Shown here: piece by piece, positions 1 to 7,665 of the stretch
Position numbering within the stretch: the first letter of the stretch is position 1
Layout: each line of letters opens with the position of its first letter
From: Candidatus Gastranaerophilales bacterium
GTDB taxonomy: Bacteria; Cyanobacteriota; Vampirovibrionia; Gastranaerophilales; Gastranaerophilaceae
Direction: 5' to 3'
Assembly (NCBI GenBank): GCA_944325705.1
Contig: CALVBB010000017.1
Location: 1-48,137, forward strand
DNA length: 48,137 nt
The notes under the pieces: generated by a model
The model's database searches: none
What the model was told of the DNA's origin: nothing
Seen by the model: only the letters and a program-made list of their open reading frames with translations
Translations under genes and position numbers: made by a program

Positions 1-81
<81 letters not shown>

Positions 82-84
82 TAT

Positions 85-108
85 AAAGAGCTGAAAAGCT
101 CTTTTTTT
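85..108 (+). terminator. Rho-independent terminator of tRNA-Tyr
   Basis: The stem AGAGCT/AGCTCT closes a GAAA loop and is followed by seven T. It starts five bases after the tRNA CCA end, so it is the natural 3' end of this transcript. The next 215 bases up to position 323 hold no gene I can support. Confidence 0.85.
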
Positions 109-323
109 ATTGGTAGAGCGAACACACAACTTGGGGCGGAGCATTATTTAAGGTTTGAGCGGGCTTGTATATGGAAAGACTTTCTTTGTAGCAAGCGCAA
201 AGTTTGCGAAAAAAGGTCTGAAATCGTGTTAAATGAGAGTGAGCAAGACACACCCTCCCTGCCAGAGCTATGAGAGAGGGCTAAACGTTGATTTGTGCCA
301 GCTCAGACGATACGGTTTTTAAT

Positions 324-2324
324 TTAAAACGATTGCTGGAGAAATTCAGATTTAAGCTTGAATTCCCCTTTTGTATCCTTAATCATTTTTGTAAGGTTAT
401 CGCAGATTGCTTTCTGGTCAATCCCCTGTTCTTTTGAGAAAACTTCTATCTCGTCAAGAATTGATGAAATCTGTTTGACAGTGTATTCTCTGTTTCCGTC
501 AGCGGTGCGTTGTTTCAGTAAACATCTGACAAGTTTCTGGTTTTTCCCTTTGATTTTTGAATACAAATCAATTACATCAGCGTTTGAAACATTAGGGCGT
601 TTTATGCCTTCTGAACGCTGCTGTGCGCGGGTTTCTTTAACAGAATCGAACATTTCGTTCAAAAACGCATTTCTCATTTTTGTGTAACGTTTTATATTTT
701 GCCCGTAATCTTTTTTAGAACGCATTTTTTTCTTAATTATTTCCTGCCCTTCCTGAGTGATTTGCAGGCGCATTGCTTTATAATCCCGTTTTATTTTTAT
801 TTTCGGTGCGGCAAGCATTGTTTCCTGAATATTAACGGTTTTTGCAGGCTGTTGCAAAACTGCCTCTCCCATTCCAGAAGCTGCCATTCTGTATGTTTCA
901 TAGCTAATTTTATTTTTTATCGGAGTAACTTCCACTTTGCCGATTAGTTTCGGAAGAATTTCGTAGGATAAAATTCTTCCGGCTTTTTTTATTTTAGCTT
1001 TAGTATTGCCGAAAAACATATTATTAATTCTTGTATTATATTCATCTTCTTTTGCCTGATGGATTTGAGCTTTTGTAATATAAAAATTATTATTAAGATT
1101 TTTGCTTAACAATTCGACAATCTCATCAGGATTAGAGCTTCCGGTAATATTAGAACTAAGTATTTTTGTGAAGTTTTTCAGTTTTTTGGCAATTACATCC
1201 GAGCCGAAACTGTCAGTATAAAACATCAACTCTGCAACCGGTCTGCTGTTTATTGCAGTTGAATTTTTAGATGCGTATTCATAAATTTTTCTGAAATTTT
1301 TGTCGCTGTCAACTTTTTTGAAAAATTTCATTATTTCATCGTTTGAATTTTTGTTTAACTGGAATGAATTGTTATTTACAAAGAAATTCTTACGGATTTC
1401 ATAATTCTCTTTAGTTGTTGAATTTATAATGTATTTGAAAAATTCTAAATCTTTTGGTGAGAGTTTTTCACCTTTGGGCGGTAAAAGATTTTCCATAGCC
1501 ATATATCTGTTTGATAGAAGCTTTAATCCTGTCGGATTATAGTTTTGTTCTAAAAATTCAAGCGGAAGTTCTCGAAGAACAATTGACTTGTCGTGTATTT
1601 TGATAAGAGCTATTTTTTTTGCCAGTTCTTCCGGATTGAAAGATACTTCTTTTTTATTCAGTTCGTTCATCAGATTTTCAGTAAATCCTTTTTCTTTGTT
1701 GTTGAGGATAATATATGAACGAAAATCTTCAAAATTTTTGCTGAGTTTTTGAGTTTTATCTGATGTAAGTATAGAAATAATTGTTTCAGGAGAAAGGTCA
1801 AGTGCGTAGTCATTCAAACCTTTTAATGACTGCAGCTGTTTTAAAAGTTCCAGTCTTTCAGGATGACCTGCTGTTATGCTGAGAATTTTTTCTTTATCTT
1901 TGAACGAATATGTCTGATTTTTTATTAAGCTGAAGTGAGTCTCCTGCGGTTTTTTTATACTGTCAAATATTTTACCGATAATTAATTCAGAGTTTTCAGG
2001 AAGTATTCTGTTAGCTTTTTGAGAATCGGATAAAAGATTTTCAGTTAATAAATAGAATAATTCGCTTCTTTGTGGTGTTTCAGGCGTTGCAAATCTTCTG
2101 AGCTTTTGCGTCGGAACATTAAGATAGTAGCTTGCTCTTGTGATAAAGTCATTTGCTGCAGCTCTGTCAGCTTTTGCGTGTAAAAATCGAAGATTTATTC
2201 CTGTAAAACTAGGGGTGTTATTTATATTTGACGGAGTGTTTTGATTAACATTAGGACGTAAATTCTGTTTGTGTTGGAGATTGAAATTGCTTCTGTGGAT
2301 AGTTGGATTTAAGTTTACCTGCAT
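324..2324 (-). CDS. Hypothetical helical protein with N-terminal S-F-T-G motif
   Basis: The protein has 666 residues from the ATG at 2324, which has GAGG seven bases upstream. The frame stays open to 2582, but that would run through the divergent MerR gene and has no ribosome site. The first 35 residues are rich in N, Q and T, followed by P-S-F-T-G-I-N-L-R-F. The rest is charged (K/E/N) and probably helical. There is no Sec signal, membrane segment or recognised catalytic motif. Similar short N-terminal motifs occur in the proteins at 2883-3950 and 14032-14391, which suggests a lineage-specific family. Function is unknown. Confidence 0.8.
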   Translation of the reverse strand: MQVNLNPTIHRSNFNLQHKQNLRPNVNQNTPSNINNTPSFTGINLRFLHAKADRAAANDFITRASYYLNVPTQKLRRFATPETPQRSELFYLLTENLLSDSQKANRILPENSELIIGKIFDSIKKPQETHFSLIKNQTYSFKDKEKILSITAGHPERLELLKQLQSLKGLNDYALDLSPETIISILTSDKTQKLSKNFEDFRSYIILNNKEKGFTENLMNELNKKEVSFNPEELAKKIALIKIHDKSIVLRELPLEFLEQNYNPTGLKLLSNRYMAMENLLPPKGEKLSPKDLEFFKYIINSTTKENYEIRKNFFVNNNSFQLNKNSNDEIMKFFKKVDSDKNFRKIYEYASKNSTAINSRPVAELMFYTDSFGSDVIAKKLKNFTKILSSNITGSSNPDEIVELLSKNLNNNFYITKAQIHQAKEDEYNTRINNMFFGNTKAKIKKAGRILSYEILPKLIGKVEVTPIKNKISYETYRMAASGMGEAVLQQPAKTVNIQETMLAAPKIKIKRDYKAMRLQITQEGQEIIKKKMRSKKDYGQNIKRYTKMRNAFLNEMFDSVKETRAQQRSEGIKRPNVSNADVIDLYSKIKGKNQKLVRCLLKQRTADGNREYTVKQISSILDEIEVFSKEQGIDQKAICDNLTKMIKDTKGEFKLKSEFLQQSF

Positions 2325-2425
2325 AGTTACCTCTTGTTGATTTTTCTGAACTGGTATTCTTAAAACACGAAAAAATATTTTTTTGCTAACAAAACATAAA
2401 ATTATAAAGAAAGTTTGCGATTTAC

Positions 2426-2444
2426 TATTATTTGTGAAATAATA
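2426..2444. promoter_or_regulatory. Perfect palindrome upstream of the MerR gene
   Basis: TATTATTT-GTG-AAATAATA is a perfect inverted repeat of 8 + 3 + 8 bases, placed 28 bp before the MerR start and inside the divergent intergenic region. MerR-family operators are typically about 19-20 bp dyads between -35 and -10, so this is a reasonable autoregulatory or divergent operator. The arms are AT-only, so chance is not excluded. Confidence 0.45.
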
Positions 2445-2472
2445 ATGCCGGAATATTTTTGAGGAGGGGCTT

Positions 2473-2895
2473 ATGTACACAATTAAAGAAGTTGCGTTAA
2501 AGACGGAGGTGTCGGAGCACACTCTGAGATTCTGGGCAAAGAGCGGCTTTTTCCCGTTTATAAAAAGAAATAAAAATAACATAAGAATGTTTTCTGATGA
2601 TGACCTTGGCTGGGTTAAAATTGTAAAGTGCCTGCGCTCTGTCGGAACTGATAATAAATCCGTTAAGCGTTATATTGATTTGTGTGTTAAAGGTGATTCC
2701 ACAATACCCGAAAGGTATGAAATTATCCATAATACCAGAGCTAAGGCGCTTAATCAGATGGAAGAACTTAAAAAACAGATTGAAGTTCTTGATTATAAAG
2801 AAGCAATTTACCAGAATTTAATTAAACATAATCTTAAAGATGCTTGGAATCCAATGAACAGTATTAAAGAAAAAAATACTGTTCAGGCATTATAA
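2473..2895 (+). CDS. MerR-family transcriptional regulator
   Basis: This 140-residue protein begins with the MerR winged-helix signature (Y-T-I-K-E-V-A, then H-T-L-R-F-W at residues 17-22). It continues through a D-D-L-G-W-V-K-I-V-K-C-L-R segment to a coiled-coil dimerisation helix at about 85-112. It has only two cysteines and no metal-binding loop, so the effector cannot be read from sequence; it looks closest to the short MerR types such as AdhR. The ribosome site GAGGAGGGG lies just before the ATG. It is divergent from the gene at 324-2324. Its 3' end overlaps the convergent gene at 2883-3950 by 13 bp. Confidence 0.88.
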   Translation: MYTIKEVALKTEVSEHTLRFWAKSGFFPFIKRNKNNIRMFSDDDLGWVKIVKCLRSVGTDNKSVKRYIDLCVKGDSTIPERYEIIHNTRAKALNQMEELKKQIEVLDYKEAIYQNLIKHNLKDAWNPMNSIKEKNTVQAL

Positions 2896-3950
2896 ATCTT
2901 TTGTTTTTCCTGTAAAAGCAGTGCGTTTAGTTTTTTATTAACGCGGTTCTGTGCGTTCAGGGTTCTGTCAATAACCCGCGGGCTAATTTTTATCTGGTGT
3001 GAGGTATAATATTTATCAAGGGATTGTGTGTTTTTTTCTATAATACTGTCTGCTTTTTCAAGAAGCTCTGAATATACTGTTTTAATTTCGTCTTCACTCA
3101 GGTTTTCTGAGAGGTAATTTTTATTTCTTTTAAGGAAGCTGTCTATTTCATCATCAATATGAGCGCGGTTTTCCATAGTGTTCATCTGGAAATCCTGAGC
3201 GTCATAGCTTAATTTTTCGGCACGCTCCATAAGCTTATACAGAGGTTCCTTTTTTTCATTGTAATCTTTAAACAAATTCCCGGCATCTGTTGTTAGTTTT
3301 AAAACCTCCGGATAGCCTGAAACAAGCATCAGCATTACAGCTTCCTTGTTTTGATAATTAAGCTCCTCAATCTTTTTAGCAAATTCCGGTCTGTTTTGAA
3401 TTACTTTAGCTTCCAGCTCTGTACTTATGAGGTCTTTTGTTTGCTCATATTTGTCATGGAGTGGTTTTAATTTTTCGAATTCTTCTGCATCCTGATAAAT
3501 TTTTGCCTTATTCTTTTCTATAAATTTTTTTATTTCCGGTGTTGAATAAATTTCACTGTTTTGTATAAAATTTGAAGTTCTCTCAAATGTTTTTATATTT
3601 TGCCGGTATTGTTCATATGGTTCAACGTATTTTTTTACTTTTTGCAGTACGGGATTTTCTTCATACGTAAATCTTTTCTGAAACAGTTTCTGAGTGTAGT
3701 TGTTTACGATTTTGAGTTTTTCCTGTGAGTCGTACCCGATTTTTCCGATTTGAATGTATTTCGGTTTGTTTTCTTCAAAAAAAGGATTGATTTCACTATC
3801 AAAAGTTTCTTTCAATTCTGCAATCTGTCTGTCAAGAATTGTTCCGAAAGAAGTTCGGTCATTAGAACGAAATGAAGGCGCAGTGGTTTTCCTGCTGCGA
3901 ATGTTTTGTTGATTTTGAATGCAAAAAATATTTACCGGTGAGATTTTCAT
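2883..3950 (-). CDS. Hypothetical coiled-coil-rich protein with N-terminal S-F-R-S / S-F-G motifs
   Basis: The protein has 355 residues with a strong ribosome site (AAGGAG) before its ATG. The N-terminus is basic and Asn/Gln-rich, with P-S-F-R-S-N-D-R-T-S-F-G at about 25-37. The remainder is highly charged (K, E, Q, Y) with long predicted helices. No signal peptide, transmembrane segment or enzyme motif is visible. The N-terminal layout resembles the proteins at 324-2324 and 14032-14391. Function is unknown. Confidence 0.8.
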   Translation of the reverse strand: MKISPVNIFCIQNQQNIRSRKTTAPSFRSNDRTSFGTILDRQIAELKETFDSEINPFFEENKPKYIQIGKIGYDSQEKLKIVNNYTQKLFQKRFTYEENPVLQKVKKYVEPYEQYRQNIKTFERTSNFIQNSEIYSTPEIKKFIEKNKAKIYQDAEEFEKLKPLHDKYEQTKDLISTELEAKVIQNRPEFAKKIEELNYQNKEAVMLMLVSGYPEVLKLTTDAGNLFKDYNEKKEPLYKLMERAEKLSYDAQDFQMNTMENRAHIDDEIDSFLKRNKNYLSENLSEDEIKTVYSELLEKADSIIEKNTQSLDKYYTSHQIKISPRVIDRTLNAQNRVNKKLNALLLQEKQKIYNA

Positions 3951-4113
3951 AACTTTACTCCTTCAGGTTTCATCCTTTTGAATTTATATTCCTCTGAATT
4001 TAAAAGACTGTCAATCCAAAATTTTGCGTGTTTTTACATAACTTTAGATACACTTGCTGAAAAGAAATTTTACTTGTAAAATTGTAGTGTATATTTATTA
4101 TAGGAGAATGGTT

Positions 4114-5268
4114 ATGAAAAACATATTGAGAATGGCTTTTGCAGTGCTCGTATTATTTTTCGGGGTTAATACGGCAAATGCGTTTCAGTTTCCGGATGTT
4201 GCAAAAGACCACTGGGCATCGGAGCAGATTGAGATTCTTACAGACAAAGGGGTAATTGTAGGGTATCCTGACGGAACTTTTAAGCCGGATGACAATGTTA
4301 CAAGGGCTGAATTTGCGTCAATGGCAATAAGAGCACTGGGCCAGCAGCATACAAATGTTGCACAACCGGTTGCCTTTACTGATATAAATGAGGAGTTCTG
4401 GGCTTATGATTCTATTCAAAAAGCTTTATTTTTCGATTTGATTTCCTGTCCGCCTGCCGGTGAACCTTTCAGACCGGATGATACAGTTACAAGAGCAGAG
4501 TCTATGACAGTTGCCGTCAATGCTTTAACAACTGAACAAATAAGCGCACAAAAAGCAAAAGAAGTTCTATCAAGAAAGTATGCTGATGCAGATGAAATTC
4601 CTGAAACTTTTGTTATTCCTGCCGGCAAAGCTGAAATTCTTAATATGATTGTTGTGATGCCATCAGACAGTAAAAAGAAAAATCTTGAGGCTGAACGTCC
4701 TGCCACAAGGGCGGAAGTTGCCGCTATTCTTTATAATATGATGGAGCAGGCAAAACTTAACCCGAATGCTAAACTGGCTGAAGCTATGAGAAAGAAAACC
4801 GGCGACGGGTATGTTGTTGAAAATGCTGTTGTTCAGGGAAGTATTGGTACAATTCCTGCAGGGGCTGTTGTTCCTATAAAGCTTACAAAATACATAAGTT
4901 CGCAGACTTCAAATGCCGGTGAGCTTTATGCTGCTGTTGCGCCTGAAAATTATATTACAAAAGATAAGTATATTCTTGTCTATAAAGGTTCGCAGTTAAA
5001 AGGTCAGCTAATGGATGTGAGAAGCGGTAAGTGGTTTGTGAGAAACGGGGTGCTTGTTCTTGATAACTCGCTAGTTGTCACAAACAATGACCAGACTGCC
5101 GGTTTCCATGGTACAAGCAGTGTTTCAAAACACAGAAACTGGTTTATGAAGTTTGTAAGAGCAACTTTAAAAGGCGAAAAACTTGATGTTCAGCCTGATG
5201 GCGTCCTTTATCTAAAACTTCTTCAGCCTATCAAGGTTGATTTAACAAACGGATGGATTTATGAATAA
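4114..5268 (+). CDS. S-layer homology (SLH) domain surface protein
   Basis: The protein has 384 residues. The start at 4114 is chosen because AGGAG lies seven bases before it; the ATG at 4108 is only one base from the same site. A Sec signal peptide covers residues 1-21 (M-K-N-I-L-R, hydrophobic core, A-N-A cleavage). Two SLH repeats follow. The first begins F-P-D-V-A-K-D-H-W-A and contains G-Y-P-D-G-T-F-K-P-D-D-N-V-T-R-A-E. The second contains F-R-P-D-D-T-V-T-R-A-E. A weaker third repeat and a beta-rich C-terminal domain with a G-S-Q-L-K-G-Q-L segment complete it. SLH domains anchor proteins to cell-wall polysaccharide; cyanobacterial outer-membrane porins also carry one, but no OprB barrel is seen here. 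It is probably exported to the envelope. Confidence 0.88.
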   Translation: MKNILRMAFAVLVLFFGVNTANAFQFPDVAKDHWASEQIEILTDKGVIVGYPDGTFKPDDNVTRAEFASMAIRALGQQHTNVAQPVAFTDINEEFWAYDSIQKALFFDLISCPPAGEPFRPDDTVTRAESMTVAVNALTTEQISAQKAKEVLSRKYADADEIPETFVIPAGKAEILNMIVVMPSDSKKKNLEAERPATRAEVAAILYNMMEQAKLNPNAKLAEAMRKKTGDGYVVENAVVQGSIGTIPAGAVVPIKLTKYISSQTSNAGELYAAVAPENYITKDKYILVYKGSQLKGQLMDVRSGKWFVRNGVLVLDNSLVVTNNDQTAGFHGTSSVSKHRNWFMKFVRATLKGEKLDVQPDGVLYLKLLQPIKVDLTNGWIYE

Positions 5269-5270
5269 TA

Positions 5271-5299
5271 AAAAGGCTCCCTTTTAAAGGGAGCTTTTT
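5271..5299. terminator. Bidirectional terminator between SLH gene and pilin A
   Basis: GCTCCCTTT-T-AAAGGGAGC is flanked by A4 on the left and T5 on the right, so it can end transcription from both strands. It lies between two convergent genes. Confidence 0.88.
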
Positions 5300-5971
5300 C
5301 TATATTTTATACGGATAATCGTCCTTAAATTCCCAGTTGTCATATTGAAGCAATACTGTGCAGTATTTTGCATCAGCTTTACAATTAGTGATGGCATCCT
5401 CCCTCGTAGGTGATTTTACCGGATTGTATGTGCAAAAATGTTTGTTGCCGCCGCAGAATGATTTAGCATAAGGTTCTTTGCATAATAAAAAACGAAAACG
5501 GTCATATCCTTCTTTATTCGGATTTTTATCACCGTTAAGGTCAAATATCATATCACTGCAAGTTCCGTTATGCCAGTACATTATTGTCCCGTCTGTAAGT
5601 GTAACCTTGAGTGAATAATCTATGTTACTCACACCGTCTGTAATTTTTTTTGAAGTAATGGAGGTATATTTAATATAAGGTTTTATATAAGAATTAAAAA
5701 ATTTTTCACCTGCCTGAGCATTGGCAATCTGGTCTGTGTGTCCATCCTCATCCTTAATTTCTTCTGATTTTTCCCAGTAAATACTTTCGCTGTTGTCGAC
5801 TTCTGAGCGCATAATAGCCTGCTGCATAGTACTGTAGATTTTTTTAATTTTGGAAGAATATTCTTTCTTTCTTGAGTTAGCAGTGATTGAAGGCATGGTC
5901 ATCGCAGCCACAATACCTATAATTCCAAGGGTAATCAAAACTTCCGCCAGTGTAAACGCATTGTTTCTCAT
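5300..5971 (-). CDS. Type IV pilin-like prepilin (pilin A)
   Basis: The protein has 223 residues. A very short leader is followed by the class III signal A-F-T-L-A-E-V-L-I-T-L-G-I-I-G-I-V-A-A-M, with Glu at mature position 5, which is the prepilin peptidase site and N-terminal helix. The globular part has six or more cysteines, a D-L-N-G-D-K-N-P-N-K-E-G-Y-D motif shared with the other pilins of this window, and the C-terminal W-E-F-K-D-D-Y-P-Y. AAGGAGG precedes the ATG. A consensus promoter lies at 6026-6054, and a small XRE regulator is transcribed divergently at 6122. It is a probable pseudopilin or minor pilin; its partner machinery is not in the window. Confidence 0.88.
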   Translation of the reverse strand: MRNNAFTLAEVLITLGIIGIVAAMTMPSITANSRKKEYSSKIKKIYSTMQQAIMRSEVDNSESIYWEKSEEIKDEDGHTDQIANAQAGEKFFNSYIKPYIKYTSITSKKITDGVSNIDYSLKVTLTDGTIMYWHNGTCSDMIFDLNGDKNPNKEGYDRFRFLLCKEPYAKSFCGGNKHFCTYNPVKSPTREDAITNCKADAKYCTVLLQYDNWEFKDDYPYKI

Positions 5972-6025
5972 GTAATCCTCCTTATATTACTACTTTTTTT
6001 TAAAAAGTGTGATATTATATATTTT

Positions 6026-6054
6026 ATTATGCTTTATTTGCATATTTTTGTCAA
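6026..6054 (-). promoter_or_regulatory. Sigma-70-type promoter of pilin A
   Basis: On the minus strand TTGACA (6049-6054) and CATAAT (6026-6031) are separated by exactly 17 bp, pointing to pilin A. This leaves a leader of about 48 nt. The -35 box is a perfect consensus. Confidence 0.75.
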
Positions 6055-6093
6055 TATATAATAAAATTAGAATGTTTAAAATTCTTACATTAT

Positions 6094-6120
6094 AACCTAT
6101 CCTTTTACTAAAGGATGGTT
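6094..6120 (+). promoter_or_regulatory. Hairpin masking the ribosome site of the XRE gene
   Basis: AACC-(T)-ATCCTTT, loop TACT, then AAAGGAT-GGTT forms an 11-bp stem with one bulged base. The 3' arm contains the only ribosome site (AAGG) of the ATG at 6122. It could be a translational switch or, as DNA, an operator for autoregulation. Confidence 0.5.
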
Positions 6121-6121
6121 T

Positions 6122-6439
6122 ATGCACGATACAAAAAAATATTTGGGAGCAAGAATTCAGGAAATCAGAAAACAACAGGGGCTTAAGCAGACGGAACTTG
6201 CAGAGCTTGTCGGAATAGATTCAAAACACATGAGCAAGATTGAATGCGGGAGGTGTTACCCGTCTTTTGAACTGCTTGACAAAATAGCTTTAAAGTTAAA
6301 TAAGCCTGTTTCATCATTCTTAAATTCGGAGCATCTTGAAAGCAGAGATGTTTTGACAGAAAAAGTTTTTCGTATTATAGAAAATCTGCCGGAGGATAAG
6401 TTCAGGCTGGTGTACAGAATTATACAGACGTTTGTTTAG
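6122..6439 (+). CDS. XRE-family helix-turn-helix regulator (next to pilin A)
   Basis: This 105-residue protein has an HTH_3 domain over residues 8-63 (R-I-Q-E-I-R-K-Q-Q-G-L-K-Q-T-E-L-A, G-I-D-S-K-H-M-S-K-I-E), followed by a helical tail of about 40 residues. The ribosome site lies in a hairpin just before the ATG. It is divergent from pilin A with a 150-bp gap, and its last four bases overlap the convergent polymerase gene. It is probably a repressor of itself and/or pilin A; this is inferred from position only. Confidence 0.88.
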   Translation: MHDTKKYLGARIQEIRKQQGLKQTELAELVGIDSKHMSKIECGRCYPSFELLDKIALKLNKPVSSFLNSEHLESRDVLTEKVFRIIENLPEDKFRLVYRIIQTFV

Positions 6440-7665
6440 ACATCCTTTGTTATGAAACCTGTCTGGATTATGTTTTTTCCGAATTTTTCTTCCAGTTTGT
6501 CAAAACATCGGGTGAGTTTGTCTTTTTTTATTTCTGTTTCGTTGTCCGCAAAAAGCGACAGCTGGGCTTCTGAATTTTGAACAAAGTTATCCAGTGTGAC
6601 GCCGGTGCTTCTGTATAAGATGTTCGGGTTATATAATTCATCAAGCATTTCAAAGATAATATCAGATATTTCAAGTTCAAAACTTGTTGCCTGATTTAAA
6701 ATTCGTTTATCATAATAAACTTTAAAATCTTTTGTTCTGAGCATAATACCGATACCGTGGCATTTCGCGTTAATTTTTCTGAGTTTTACACAGGCGCGGT
6801 GGATGTGGTAATTCAGCGAATTTTTTATGTATTCTTTGTCAGAGGTGAATTTTGCCATTGCACTCGTTTTCTGAATTGATTTTGGAAGCTTAACTTCATC
6901 CGATACTGGCGACACCATTTCTCCGAGAAGTTCGTGTTTCATCTCGAGGCCCCTGATACCTATTTGCTTGTTAAGCCAGACGTCTGATTGTCTTACAAGT
7001 TCGTAGGCTGTTAAAATGCCGTTGCGACGCAGAAGTGCGGAAAGATTTTTACCTATTCCCCAGATTTCGTCTATGCTCGTTTTTTCAAGGACGGGGATGA
7101 TTTTTCTCGAACCGATTAGAAAAATTCCTGTTTCTTGCGTTTTTGCTTTATCAGAGGCGAGTTTAGCGAGTGATTTCGAGGAACTTAAACCGATTGATAC
7201 CGGAATATCCACTTCCTTTTTAATTGTTTCCCGTATCATCTGTGCAATTTCAAGGTAATTCTTTTTATAAAGTCTTTCAAGTCCAGTTAAATCAACAAAG
7301 GCTTCGTCAATTGAATAAACCTCAACTTTTGGCGAAAACCGTTTTAAAACAGCCATAACCTCTTTTGAAACTTTTCCATATAGGTCATGGCTTGCGTTGA
7401 TATAGATTGCATCTTTCATTTTCCCGGTAACCTGAAAATATGGCATACCCATACGGATGCCTAGCGCTTTTGCTTCTTTGGAACGGGAAATTACGCATTG
7501 CCCGCGCGCTGACATAACGCAGACTGGTTTCCCTTTTAGTTCGGGGTTAACCTTCTGCTCGCAGGATACAAAAAAAGAATCACAATCGATAAGTGCTATA
7601 ACGTGTTTCTTCGCCATAGCAATATTATCAATTATCTTTTGAATTTCATCCAATCCGTTTGCCAT
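6436..7665 (-). CDS. Y-family translesion DNA polymerase, UmuC/Pol IV type
   Basis: The protein has 409 residues. The palm starts at A-L-I-D-C-D-S-F-F-V-S-C-E with catalytic Asp, followed by V-Y-S-I-D-E-A-F-V-D-L-T (second acidic pair). A helix-hairpin-helix segment W-G-I-G-K-N-L and a little-finger domain come next. The C-terminal Q-L-S-L-F is a beta-clamp binding motif like that of UmuC. The fingers region (R-G-Q-C-V-I-S-R-S-K-E-A-K-A-L-G) is also UmuC-like. The start overlaps the rqcH stop as TAATG, so translation is probably coupled. A second possible start is the M-A-K-K-H methionine 16 residues in. The role is error-prone bypass of DNA lesions; no SOS box was recognised. Confidence 0.9.
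   Translation of the reverse strand: MANGLDEIQKIIDNIAMAKKHVIALIDCDSFFVSCEQKVNPELKGKPVCVMSARGQCVISRSKEAKALGIRMGMPYFQVTGKMKDAIYINASHDLYGKVSKEVMAVLKRFSPKVEVYSIDEAFVDLTGLERLYKKNYLEIAQMIRETIKKEVDIPVSIGLSSSKSLAKLASDKAKTQETGIFLIGSRKIIPVLEKTSIDEIWGIGKNLSALLRRNGILTAYELVRQSDVWLNKQIGIRGLEMKHELLGEMVSPVSDEVKLPKSIQKTSAMAKFTSDKEYIKNSLNYHIHRACVKLRKINAKCHGIGIMLRTKDFKVYYDKRILNQATSFELEISDIIFEMLDELYNPNILYRSTGVTLDNFVQNSEAQLSLFADNETEIKKDKLTRCFDKLEEKFGKNIIQTGFITKDV

Noticed and set aside
2325-2582. N-terminal extension of the first hypothetical gene by 86 residues
   Set aside because: It would overlap the MerR gene on the other strand; the ATG at 2324 has a good ribosome site.
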